From Planctomycetia bacterium (GTDB taxonomy: Bacteria > Planctomycetota > UBA1135 > GCA-002686595), in NCBI GenBank assembly GCA_005778045.1, contig SXKQ01000162.1:1-24015 (forward strand): a DNA stretch of 24,015 bases. Direction: 5' to 3'. Shown piece by piece: positions 15,785 through 21,748 of the stretch. How positions within the stretch are numbered: position 1 is the first letter of the stretch; each line of letters begins with the position of its first letter. Both the position numbers and the translations under genes were made by a program. The notes beneath the pieces were generated by a model, which ran no database searches, had not been told where the DNA came from, and worked only from the letters and a program-made list of their open reading frames with translations.

Positions 15785-15922
15785 GTGCGCCAAAATCACG
15801 CCCACGGCCGGAAATTCAAATTTGAAATCAACGTCGATTTGAGTCTCCATTTACGTTTTCATGCCTCGGATGCGACAATGCAGTTGCATCCAACCGCTCC
15901 AATTCGCTTCAATCTTAGGCCT
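15785..15922 (+). promoter_or_regulatory. AT-rich upstream region of the AT-hook protein gene with two inverted repeats
   Basis: This is the most AT-rich stretch of the centre. It holds a perfect 12-base palindrome, ttcaaatttgaa, at 15815-15826, and an inverted repeat ggatgc (15868-15873) / gcatcc (15886-15891) that encloses part of atgca-gt-tgcat (15878-15889). These are candidate operators. Because the gene encodes an AT-hook protein, autoregulation is plausible. No -35/-10 pair matches well. Confidence 0.45.
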
Positions 15923-16348
15923 ATGAGCAACTCCCACATCGAGCAGCAGATCCGCGACCGCATCAACACCTTCGTCGAGCAGCTGAGCTCACTCGTGCGC
16001 CAAGCCGCCGTCGAAGCCGTCCGCACCGCGCTCACGGGCGGAGCCCCCGCCGCCGCCCCGGCCCGTCGCAGCCCGGGCCGTCCGCGCAAGAACGCCGCCG
16101 CGGCCGCTCCCAAGGCCCCGAAGGCCCGCAAGGGCAAGCGCGCGAAGGTTTCCTCGGCCGATGCCGCCGCCGCCGCCACCAAGGTGGTCGAGTACCTCGC
16201 CAAGCACCCGGACCAATCGCTCGAGCAGATCGGCAGGGGCCTGAACACGCCGACCGCGAACCTGAAGCTCCCGATCAAGCAGCTGCTCGGCGACAAGAAG
16301 CTCAAGACCACGGGCCAGCGTCGTGGCACGAAGTACTCGGTCAAGTAG
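15923..16348 (+). CDS. AT-hook and winged-helix-like DNA-binding (nucleoid-type) protein
   Basis: A 141-residue basic protein. The start at 15923 is preferred because an open frame upstream (to 15785) covers the AT-rich promoter-like sequence and reads unlike protein. Residues 3-36 form an amphipathic helix (IEQQIRDRINTFVEQLSSLV), probably for dimerisation. Residues 40-80 are an Ala/Pro/Lys-rich, histone-H1-like stretch with an AT-hook core PGRPRK (51-56). Residues 85-140 look like a small winged helix (TKVVEYLAKHPDQSLEQIGR, then LKLPIKQLLGDKKLKTTGQR, then GTKYSVK). A role in nucleoid organisation or global regulation at AT-rich sites is inferred. The last codons including the stop are tandemly duplicated. 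A hairpin 57 bases downstream probably terminates it. Confidence 0.85.
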   Translation: MSNSHIEQQIRDRINTFVEQLSSLVRQAAVEAVRTALTGGAPAAAPARRSPGRPRKNAAAAAPKAPKARKGKRAKVSSADAAAAATKVVEYLAKHPDQSLEQIGRGLNTPTANLKLPIKQLLGDKKLKTTGQRRGTKYSVK

Positions 16349-16368
16349 CGGTACTCGGCCAAATAGCG
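16333..16368. repeat. 18-base tandem duplication covering the gene end and stop codon
   Basis: Copy 1 at 16333-16350 (gtactcggtcaagtagcg) and copy 2 at 16351-16368 (gtactcggccaaatagcg) differ at two positions. The unit encodes the last residues Tyr-Ser-Val-Lys and the TAG stop of the AT-hook gene. The second copy supplies a second in-frame TAG six codons later. Confidence 0.9.
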
Positions 16369-16404
16369 CCCTTCGCCGGAGAGCCGCCCCGCCAGTCCTC
16401 ACCG

Positions 16405-16439
16405 TCGGCCGCGTGTCCCTCCCCGGGGCACGCGGCCGA
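16405..16439 (+). terminator. GC hairpin downstream of the AT-hook gene
   Basis: An 11-base perfect stem, tcggccgcgtg (16405-16415) with cacgcggccga (16429-16439), has a 13-base loop that contains ccccgggg. No T-tract follows. Confidence 0.5.
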
Positions 16440-16795
16440 GCTCATTCCCCGCCGCTTCGCTATCGCGAGCTCGCGGAGCCTGCTTGGAGGAACGCCATGA
16501 GGCGAGGCACCGTGTCCAAGTCGCTTGCCCGGCGGCCCGCCTTCGGCGCGCGTCCGGCGGCTGCGACGCGATGCCGCCGCAGGCGGGCTTGAGCAGCGCC
16601 AGCTCGACCGAGCGAACTCGCCCGAAGAGACTCCGTCCCTTCCTGCAGGACCTGAGCACGGCCTTGGAGCTTGGATCTCCGCCCCCCGTGCTGCCGCCCC
16701 GGCCCAACTAGGCCTCGCTCGCAGTGGTGGGGCGGGGCACACGTTCGAGGCGCGCGCTCAGCCGCGGCCGACATGGGGTCCCTCGGAAACTGCCG

Positions 16796-16812
16796 CTTTC
16801 CCCACGGGAAAG
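16796..16812 (-). terminator. hairpin directly at the 3' end of the tRNA
   Basis: A perfect 7-base stem, ctttccc (16796-16802) with gggaaag (16806-16812), and a 3-base loop adjoin the tRNA CCA end. It may stop transcription or help 3' processing. There is no T-tract. Confidence 0.4.
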
Positions 16813-16889
16813 TGGTACGCCCGACGGGATTCGAACCCATGACCTTCTGCTCCGGAGTCATACGATCTATCCAGCTGAGCTACGGGCGC
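16813..16889 (-). tRNA. tRNA-Arg (anticodon CCG), with three stem mismatches
   Basis: 77 bases including an encoded CCA end. The acceptor stem is GCGCCCG with CGGGCGT (1-72 is G-U) and the discriminator is A73. The D-arm is GCTC/GATC, the anticodon loop CTCCGGA gives CCG (reads codon CGG), and the T-arm is ATGGG/CCCGT with loop TTCGAAT. All invariant bases (T8, G18-G19, T33, T54-T55-C56, A58) are present. Non-pairs are 11-24 (C-T), 28-42 (A-G) and 31-39 (A-G), which weakens the anticodon stem to three of five pairs. It could be a functional but unusual tRNA, a decaying copy, or carry sequencing errors. A TATACT box at 16905-16910 (minus strand) sits 15 bases upstream as a likely -10. Confidence 0.85.
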
Positions 16890-16904
16890 CCATTGGGGGA
16901 CGGG

Positions 16905-16910
16905 AGTATA
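16905..16910 (-). promoter_or_regulatory. probable -10 element of the tRNA-Arg gene
   Basis: On the minus strand this reads TATACT and lies 15 bases before the tRNA 5' end. The -35 region (about 16928-16933) is CCCACC on that strand and does not match consensus. Confidence 0.4.
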
Positions 16911-16959
16911 GCGAGGGCGGGATCGGAGGTGGGGGGTGGCGCTTCTGCGGAAGGCCGGT

Positions 16960-16975
16960 AACGTTGCAAAACGTT
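16960..16975. repeat. paired AACGTT palindromes
   Basis: AACGTT occurs at 16960-16965 and 16970-16975, 10 bases (one helical turn) apart. It lies in a less GC-rich stretch upstream of the secreted calcium-repeat gene, and is a possible regulator site. Confidence 0.35.
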
Positions 16976-17031
16976 GGGTTGAAAAGTCCTTCTCTTCCCT
17001 TTTCTGCCACTCCAGCGACAAGAGTTCTACC

Positions 17032-17994
17032 GTGAAGCTGCAGATCATCCCCGAGTGCGCGAGCGCCCGAGCCGCAAACTTCAGGGTCGGCGCCATGGCG
17101 CTGGCCATCCTGACCTTGGCGGCGGGCTCAGCCTGGTGGGCGAGCCATGCCGGCGGTCCGCCCTCGCTGGCGGCGGCCGTGAACGGTGCCGCTTGCGCGG
17201 ACAGCGACGGAGACGGGCTCGTCGACTTGCTGGAGTCGACTCTAGGCACATGGTCCTGCCACGCCGACACGGACGGCGATGGCTTCAGCGATCTCGAGGA
17301 GGTCGCGCGCGAGTCGAACCCGCTCGACAACATCGATTTCCCAACGCTCTCGGAGCCTTCAGTGGCCATGGTGGCGTTCCAGCTAAGCGGTCGGGTGCGC
17401 GTCGCAACGCTGGTGTATGTCCCCGATGGAAACCTGCGCAACAAGCGCCTGCGCTTCGGCGCGCGCCTGAGCGATCGCATGTTCGGTGTGCCGCTCTCGG
17501 TGATGCGTGGCGGTGCGCCCGCCCAGATGCGTTGTGGACAAGCGGCCGGCTCCAGCATCGCGGTGGTTGAAGCGATGATCTCCAGCAACTCCGTGTTCGC
17601 GCGAAGCAGCATGTCGCTGTTCGCGACGCTCGCGCAGCAGGGTGCCTACCTCGACGCGGCCGCCTGCAACCTCGCGTCGGTCGGGGGCGCGCTGTACCAG
17701 ATGATCAGCATCCCGGCCCCCTTCATCACCAGCCCGCCGCAGAATGGCCCGGGCATCAGCCTCGGCAACGCCTACCGCCCGATCGACCCGACGAACCAGA
17801 ACCCGTCGAGCATCGCGGGCGAGATCTGCGCCCAGACCACCACCTTGGTGCGCGTGGTCGGTGCCGTCGTGACGCAGGAAGTGATCGCCGCGGACTGCGT
17901 GCCCGGCTGGGACACATTCTGCTCGCCGGGCTGCTTCAACACGGTGGGGAGCACCATTCGCTCCATCGATCCGGCGGCCCTGATCGGTGGTTAG
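17032..17994 (+). CDS. secreted protein with thrombospondin type-3-like calcium repeats
   Basis: A 320-residue exported protein of unknown role. The start at GTG 17032 is chosen because the sequence before it (about 16940-17030) looks like a pyrimidine-rich, promoter-like leader; an in-frame GTG at 16936 and an ATG at 17095 are alternatives. The signal segment is about 20-38 (GAMALAILTLAAGSAWWA). Two aspartate-rich loops, DSDGDGLVD (57-65) and DTDGDGFSD (79-87), bind calcium in dockerin and thrombospondin type-3 repeats. The rest (100-320) is a mixed domain with at least seven cysteines, including CVPGWDTFCSPGCF near the end, so disulfides are likely. I do not recognise that domain. It sits 103 bases before the second sigma operon and may be a target or partner of it. 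Confidence 0.78.
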   Translation: MKLQIIPECASARAANFRVGAMALAILTLAAGSAWWASHAGGPPSLAAAVNGAACADSDGDGLVDLLESTLGTWSCHADTDGDGFSDLEEVARESNPLDNIDFPTLSEPSVAMVAFQLSGRVRVATLVYVPDGNLRNKRLRFGARLSDRMFGVPLSVMRGGAPAQMRCGQAAGSSIAVVEAMISSNSVFARSSMSLFATLAQQGAYLDAAACNLASVGGALYQMISIPAPFITSPPQNGPGISLGNAYRPIDPTNQNPSSIAGEICAQTTTLVRVVGAVVTQEVIAADCVPGWDTFCSPGCFNTVGSTIRSIDPAALIGG

Positions 17995-18046
17995 GAAGAA
18001 ATTTCCACGTTCCCGCGAGCAACGCGCCAGCGACTCGCGAGTTAAG

Positions 18047-18072
18047 GGAACTGCGAACACTCAGCCTCCGTC
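18047..18072 (+). promoter_or_regulatory. candidate ECF-type promoter (GGAAC-N17-CGTC)
   Basis: GGAAC at 18047-18051 and CGTC at 18069-18072 are 17 bases apart, matching the common ECF -35/-10 pattern. It precedes the second sigma gene by 25 bases, as expected for autoregulation. Confidence 0.45.
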
Positions 18073-18097
18073 ACAGGAAAAGTGCAAGAGCCGTGCC

Positions 18098-18706
18098 ATG
18101 AGCCCCGATCCCGATACGGCGTTGATTCTGGCCTGCCAGCGCGCCTCGCTGGCCGGGCTGGACGGTCCGTTCCGGGAGCTTTACGAAGCCTACAGGGATC
18201 GGATCTACAACGTCTGTTACCGAATCACCGGTAATCCCTCGGACGCGCTCGATGCCGCCCAAGAGACCTTCGGGATTCTGTTCCGCAAGCTCGGCGAGTT
18301 CCGCTTCGAGAGCAAGTTCTCGAGCTGGGCATACCGCATCGCGGTCAACGCCTCGATTGACCTGAAGCGTCGCTCGCGCGCGCGGCACCTGACGTCGCTC
18401 GACGCGATGCAGGAGGCGGGCGTCGGCGGCGAGTCGCGCTTTGATCCGAGCGACGAGAAGCTCGAGATGCCGATCCACGCTGCCTCGCGCCACGAGCTCG
18501 AGCGCGAGGTCCAGCGCGCGATCTCCGGCCTGAGCCCCAAGCTGCGCACGATCACCGTGCTGCGCTACATCGAGAGCCAGTCGTACGAGGAAATCTCGGA
18601 GACCCTGCAGATCTCGCTGGGCACCGTGAAGTCCCGCCTCGCGCGGGCACACGACATGCTCGACCAGCACCTCGCCCCGATCCTCGACCGCTACTACCTC
18701 GGATGA
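18098..18706 (+). CDS. ECF-family RNA polymerase sigma factor (operon with RseB-like lipoprotein)
   Basis: A 202-residue sigma factor. The ATG at 18098 (MSPDPDTALILACQRA) is chosen because the 37 open codons upstream overlap the preceding gene and the promoter-like GGAAC/CGTC site. Region 2 is about 20-92: FRELYEAYRDRIYNVCYRIT, the acidic DALDAAQETFGILFRKL helix, and FSSWAYRIAVNASIDLKRRS. Region 4 is about 128-195 with helix-turn-helix YEEISETLQISLGTVKSRLA. The pattern is RpoE-like. The TGA overlaps the next ATG (ATGA, 18703-18706). Together with the next two genes it reproduces the order sigma-E, anti-sigma, RseB known from Proteobacterial envelope-stress loci. The inferred job is a response to envelope damage. 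Confidence 0.93.
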   Translation: MSPDPDTALILACQRASLAGLDGPFRELYEAYRDRIYNVCYRITGNPSDALDAAQETFGILFRKLGEFRFESKFSSWAYRIAVNASIDLKRRSRARHLTSLDAMQEAGVGGESRFDPSDEKLEMPIHAASRHELEREVQRAISGLSPKLRTITVLRYIESQSYEEISETLQISLGTVKSRLARAHDMLDQHLAPILDRYYLG

Positions 18707-19428
18707 AGCCCCAACTGCAACCTGACTGCGACGCGTACCGCATCGCCGCGCTCGAGCGCGTCGCGCTGCCGGTGCACGCGTGCGCCGAGTGCGAGCGCTG
18801 GGCTGCGCGTCTTGTGCAGCGCGAGGGGCTGCTGCGCACGTTGCCGCGCGTCATCGCGCCGACGGAGCTCGACCGCCTGAGCGAGCGCGAGCTCGGTGCC
18901 GAAGGTCGCCACGCGCGCGCTGTTCGTGCGCTCGAGAGCCTCGGTCGGTTCGAGGCCGGGGTGGAGCTCGATCGTGCCGTCGAGGCCCTCGCCTCCGGCG
19001 TCGGCATGGGTGCGGCCGCGCGTCAGCGGACGCCGAGCGTGCTCGACCGACTCGTGGCCGAGGAGCTCGCGAACCCGGTCAAGGCGCGCGTCTCGCGCCA
19101 GATCGAGAGCCTGCCGCGCCTCGAGGCGCCCGTGGCGCTCGAGCATCGTCTTGTGCGCGAGCTTGCGGAGCCGCGCCCCGCTTCCAGCGCCTTCATGGCG
19201 CCTCGTCGCGCGCGCGCCTTGCTCGCTGTCGCCGCGGCGGCCGTCGTCTTGCTGGCGCTCGCTCCGTTCGCCATGGAGCGTCGCGAGTCGTCGAGCGGTC
19301 TCCAGACCGTGCGCGCTGCGCGCCCGTTCCGCGTCGAGCGTCTCGAGTCGACGCGCGATCTCTCGCCCTCGGCCCGCGCGTGGCTCGAGACCGTCTCCAG
19401 CGGCCTGCTCACCCAGAACAACATCTAG
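18703..19428 (+). CDS. membrane anti-sigma factor with four internal repeats
   Basis: A 241-residue bitopic protein. It begins with a compact putative zinc site, HACAEC (His25, Cys27, Cys30; spacing shorter than the usual H-x3-C-x2-C), as in anti-sigma factors. Between the finger and the membrane helix (about 170-190) it carries four copies of a motif of the form R-x-x-APxxLDRLVxxEL. The motif centres fall at residues 56, 89, 114 and 146 (for example IAPTELDRLSEREL, TPSVLDRLVAEEL and EAPVALEHRLVREL). Ordinary anti-sigma factors have one such post-finger motif. The outer part (191-241) is short and charged. It is translationally coupled to the sigma gene and followed 10 bases later by the RseB-like gene. 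Function as anti-sigma is inferred from place, topology and finger; the repeats are directly visible. Confidence 0.85.
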   Translation: MKPQLQPDCDAYRIAALERVALPVHACAECERWAARLVQREGLLRTLPRVIAPTELDRLSERELGAEGRHARAVRALESLGRFEAGVELDRAVEALASGVGMGAAARQRTPSVLDRLVAEELANPVKARVSRQIESLPRLEAPVALEHRLVRELAEPRPASSAFMAPRRARALLAVAAAAVVLLALAPFAMERRESSSGLQTVRAARPFRVERLESTRDLSPSARAWLETVSSGLLTQNNI

Positions 19429-19438
19429 GAATCCTCCC

Positions 19439-20473
19439 GTGCGTCTCTCCTCGCTCTTCCTCGCAACCGTCACCGGCCTTGCCTTCTGGCTGGCCGGGTG
19501 CGGCGACGCGTCGAGCGTGGGTGCGCCGGGCAGCTCCACGGCGAAGCCGCCGGTGCTGCAGTCCGGACTGCCGAGCGAGTCGCTGCTGTGGAAGATGCAG
19601 AATACGGCCACCACAGTGAGCTACAGCGGGGTGCGTCGCATCGAGCAGTCGTGGCAGGTCGGCGAGACGGTCTACGCGACGTGCTACCGCGAGGAACTCG
19701 CCAGCGACGGGCTCGGGCACTTCTCGCTCCGCCCGCTCGAGCTGGTCGCGCCGAGCGCTACGCCGCGCCAGGCGGAGCTCTGGCGGATGCTGCAGGAATC
19801 GCGCGATGGCTTTCTGTTCCGCTATCGCGACTTCCGCATCCACGACGTGGCCCAGATGGTCACGAGCTACAGCCCGATCGCGACCGGCGTTCGTTCGCTC
19901 GTCGCGGGCCGCGAGTGCGACGAGCTCGTCTTCGCGCTGCGCCACGGGGCGTCATTCACCTACAACCTCGCCGTCGACCACGAGACCGGTCTCGTGATGC
20001 GCTGCGAGCAGGTCGCGACCGATGGCCGCGTGATGGGTTCCGTCGAGTTCGAGAGTCTCGAGCTCTCGCCGCAGTTCGCCGTGGACTACCCGTGGCACGA
20101 GAGCTCGAACCAAGAGGAGCCCCTGCCCGATTCAGAGACGTCGCGCCTCGCGGCCGTCGGGTACCCGCCGCGCCAGCCCCAGACCGACGGCGGACGCTTC
20201 CGGCTCGTCGAGTCGACGATCGTGCGCTCGCCAGAGCCCAACGGCGACGCTGAGATCACGTGGGTGAAGTCGATGCTCACGGACGGCATCGAGGTGGTCT
20301 TCGTGCTGCACGGCGGCACCGACCCCTCGCTCGTGAGCGAGGACGTGATGCGCGTCGCGCCTTCGGTGGGCCCGTGGAACCACGTCGAGGGCACGCTGCA
20401 TGGCGAGCGCTTCATGGCGCTCGGGCGCGCCTCCGCGGATGAGCTGCTCGACCTGATCGCGTCGACGCTCTGA
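19439..20473 (+). CDS. RseB/MucB-like lipoprotein
   Basis: A 344-residue lipoprotein. It starts with GTG at 19439, eight bases after an AGGA site (19428-19431), which decides the start. The signal MRLSSLFLATVTGLAFWLAGC has lipobox Cys21. The N-terminal domain (about 45-225) follows the RseB/LolA-like fold: TVSYSGVRRIEQSWQ, then SLVAGRECDELVFALRH, and YNLAVDHETGLVMRCEQVAT, which is the characteristic RseB stretch. A second, smaller domain (about 250-344; VKSMLTDGIEVVFVLHGG, HGERFMALGRASADELL) matches the RseB C-terminal domain. RseB binds the anti-sigma factor and shields it from proteolysis until it meets mislocalised lipids or lipoproteins. Here the lipid anchor and operon position suggest the same regulation. 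The family call is good but divergent, and the membrane it inserts in is unknown. Confidence 0.85.
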   Translation: MRLSSLFLATVTGLAFWLAGCGDASSVGAPGSSTAKPPVLQSGLPSESLLWKMQNTATTVSYSGVRRIEQSWQVGETVYATCYREELASDGLGHFSLRPLELVAPSATPRQAELWRMLQESRDGFLFRYRDFRIHDVAQMVTSYSPIATGVRSLVAGRECDELVFALRHGASFTYNLAVDHETGLVMRCEQVATDGRVMGSVEFESLELSPQFAVDYPWHESSNQEEPLPDSETSRLAAVGYPPRQPQTDGGRFRLVESTIVRSPEPNGDAEITWVKSMLTDGIEVVFVLHGGTDPSLVSEDVMRVAPSVGPWNHVEGTLHGERFMALGRASADELLDLIASTL

Positions 20474-20478
20474 GCGAT

Positions 20479-20495
20479 CTGGAAAAACCTTCCAG
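20479..20495 (+). terminator. hairpin just after the RseB-like gene
   Basis: Stem ctggaa (20479-20484) with ttccag (20490-20495) and a 5-base loop, six bases after the stop codon of the operon. It is short and without a T-tract. Confidence 0.4.
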
Positions 20496-20594
20496 CACGC
20501 GGCGACACGATCGTTCGGCGCTCGCGTCGACCTGCGCCTCTCGCACGGTGTAGCCTTCGTTGCCGACGTTCCGAGTGAGCGCGGTCCAACAGCG

Positions 20595-21053
20595 ATGCAA
20601 GAGCCTTTCGAAAGCGGAGATTCCTCGTCCGAGTCTGGCCTCGAATCCGCGGAGTATCGCGAGCGCTTGCGCAACAAGCTCAACAGCCTGATCGCCGTGC
20701 TCGAGGTCGCAACAGCCAAGGTCAAGCATTCGCTGTCCGGCCCGGCGCCGGACCTCGATCGACTGACGCGCATCCAACGCAACCTCCAGGAGACGCTCGA
20801 GATCTGCATCCGTGCCCGCGCGGCGCTCGACCGACGCGGGTCGCTGCCGGAGGGTATCGCGCGTGACCTCGCCTCGGCGGTCAGCCCGTCCGCGCTCGGG
20901 CTACCCCTGCCCCAGACGGCCGCGCCCGTGAGCCAAGCCAAGGGCGAGTTCTCCGAGTCGGAGCGTGAGCGCTTCGCGCGCCTCGGACGCATCGAGCGCT
21001 CGATGATCGGCGGCATCGACCTCGACGAGTTAGCGCGACGCCTGCAGTCCTGA
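20595..21053 (+). CDS. small helical protein of unknown function
   Basis: I do not recognise this 152-residue protein. It has no signal peptide or membrane segment. An acidic, Ser-rich N-terminus (1-18) is followed by two long amphipathic helices (YRERLRNKLNSLIAVLEVAT, then LTRIQRNLQETLEICIRARA) likely to form a helical hairpin or coiled coil. Next come a Pro/Ala-rich linker (95-115) and a charged C-terminal helix (SERERFARLGRIERSMIGGI). It lies 121 bases after the sigma operon, which ends with its own hairpin, and is followed by a strong terminator, so it is probably transcribed alone. The alpha-helical architecture suggests a protein-binding or scaffold role, but nothing specific can be said. 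Confidence 0.75.
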   Translation: MQEPFESGDSSSESGLESAEYRERLRNKLNSLIAVLEVATAKVKHSLSGPAPDLDRLTRIQRNLQETLEICIRARAALDRRGSLPEGIARDLASAVSPSALGLPLPQTAAPVSQAKGEFSESERERFARLGRIERSMIGGIDLDELARRLQS

Positions 21054-21085
21054 GCGCGCCCGACACCAACGAGCAATCCGCGGGG

Positions 21086-21117
21086 CCGCGGGAAGTCCGT
21101 CGACGGGCTTCTCGCGG
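21086..21117 (+). terminator. strong intrinsic-type terminator
   Basis: A long stem, ccgcg (21086-21090) with cgcgg (21113-21117) and gaagtccg (21092-21099) with cgggcttc (21104-21111), has loop tcga and one internal mismatch. A T-richer gatttcttgt follows from 21119. It lies 32 bases after the stop of the small helical protein. Confidence 0.6.
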
Positions 21118-21160
21118 CGATTTCTTGTGGCCGACGGTCACTGCGGTACAAAAGCGAGCG

Positions 21161-21748
21161 ATGGAACGTGCGCGTAGAGAACCGCCCGAGGAGCGCATCG
21201 TCGCCCGTGGCCCGCACGTGGTGCTCGCGCGACCGCACGCGAGCGACGAGGAGGAGCTGCTCGAGCTACGCCGCGCGAGCTGGGAGTTCCTCGCGCCGTG
21301 GGAGCTCGACCTGCCGGGCGTGGATCCCCTCGGACCCTCGTGGTTCTTGCGCTATCTGCGCATAGGTCCCGAGCACCGGCGCCAGCGCTGGCTCGTGCGG
21401 CTCGCGCAGGATGGCGCGATCTGCGGCTCGATCACGGTGGGGGAGATCGATGAGCGCCGGGGATGCGCCAGCCTCGGCTACTGGATCGGCGCGAGCCACG
21501 CGCGGCGCGGCCTGATGGGCGAGGCACTCGCCCTCGCCGTCGCGCTCGCGTTCGATTCGCTCGGCCTACGTGAGCTGCACGCCTACGTGCTGCCCGAGAA
21601 CGAACCGTCGCGAGCCCTGCTCGCCCGCGCGGGCTTCCGAAAGGGCGGCATCGCGCGCGGCTATCAAGTGGTGCGCGGCGTCGAGCGCGACCACGAGCGC
21701 TGGAAGCTCACCGCCCCCAGTCGCGCAGGTAGCGGAAGTCCTGATTGA
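21161..21748 (+). CDS. GNAT-family N-acetyltransferase (RimJ/RimL-like)
   Basis: A 195-residue acetyl-CoA-dependent transferase. The ATG at 21161 is preferred over a TTG at 21125, which lies next to the preceding terminator. Core GNAT elements: the beta-bulge strand GCASLGYWIGASHARRGLMG with the pyrophosphate-binding R-R-G-L-M-G loop, the following helix EALALAVALAFDSLGL, strand LRELHAYVLPENEPSRALLA, and ARAGFRKGG, with the Asn-x-x-Ser motif that closes the CoA site. An N-terminal basic extension (about 1-20) precedes it. The closest described group acetylates ribosomal protein N-termini or small amines; the substrate here is unknown. Its last 41 bases overlap the 3' end of the NAD synthetase gene on the opposite strand. 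Confidence 0.88.
   Translation: MERARREPPEERIVARGPHVVLARPHASDEEELLELRRASWEFLAPWELDLPGVDPLGPSWFLRYLRIGPEHRRQRWLVRLAQDGAICGSITVGEIDERRGCASLGYWIGASHARRGLMGEALALAVALAFDSLGLRELHAYVLPENEPSRALLARAGFRKGGIARGYQVVRGVERDHERWKLTAPSRAGSGSPD

Larger units (their letters stand above)
16349..16812. other. 464-base stretch without a recognisable gene
   Basis: Short open frames exist on both strands but none has protein-like character, a ribosome site or a known motif. It contains the duplicated tail of the AT-hook gene, one strong hairpin (16405-16439) and, at its right end, a hairpin next to the tRNA. It may include gene remnants too decayed to name. Confidence 0.6.

Noticed and set aside
16341..16861. Several short open frames (75-133 codons) between the AT-hook gene and the tRNA
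   Set aside because: No ribosome site, no motif, Arg/Ala/Pro-rich; they run through hairpins and the tRNA.
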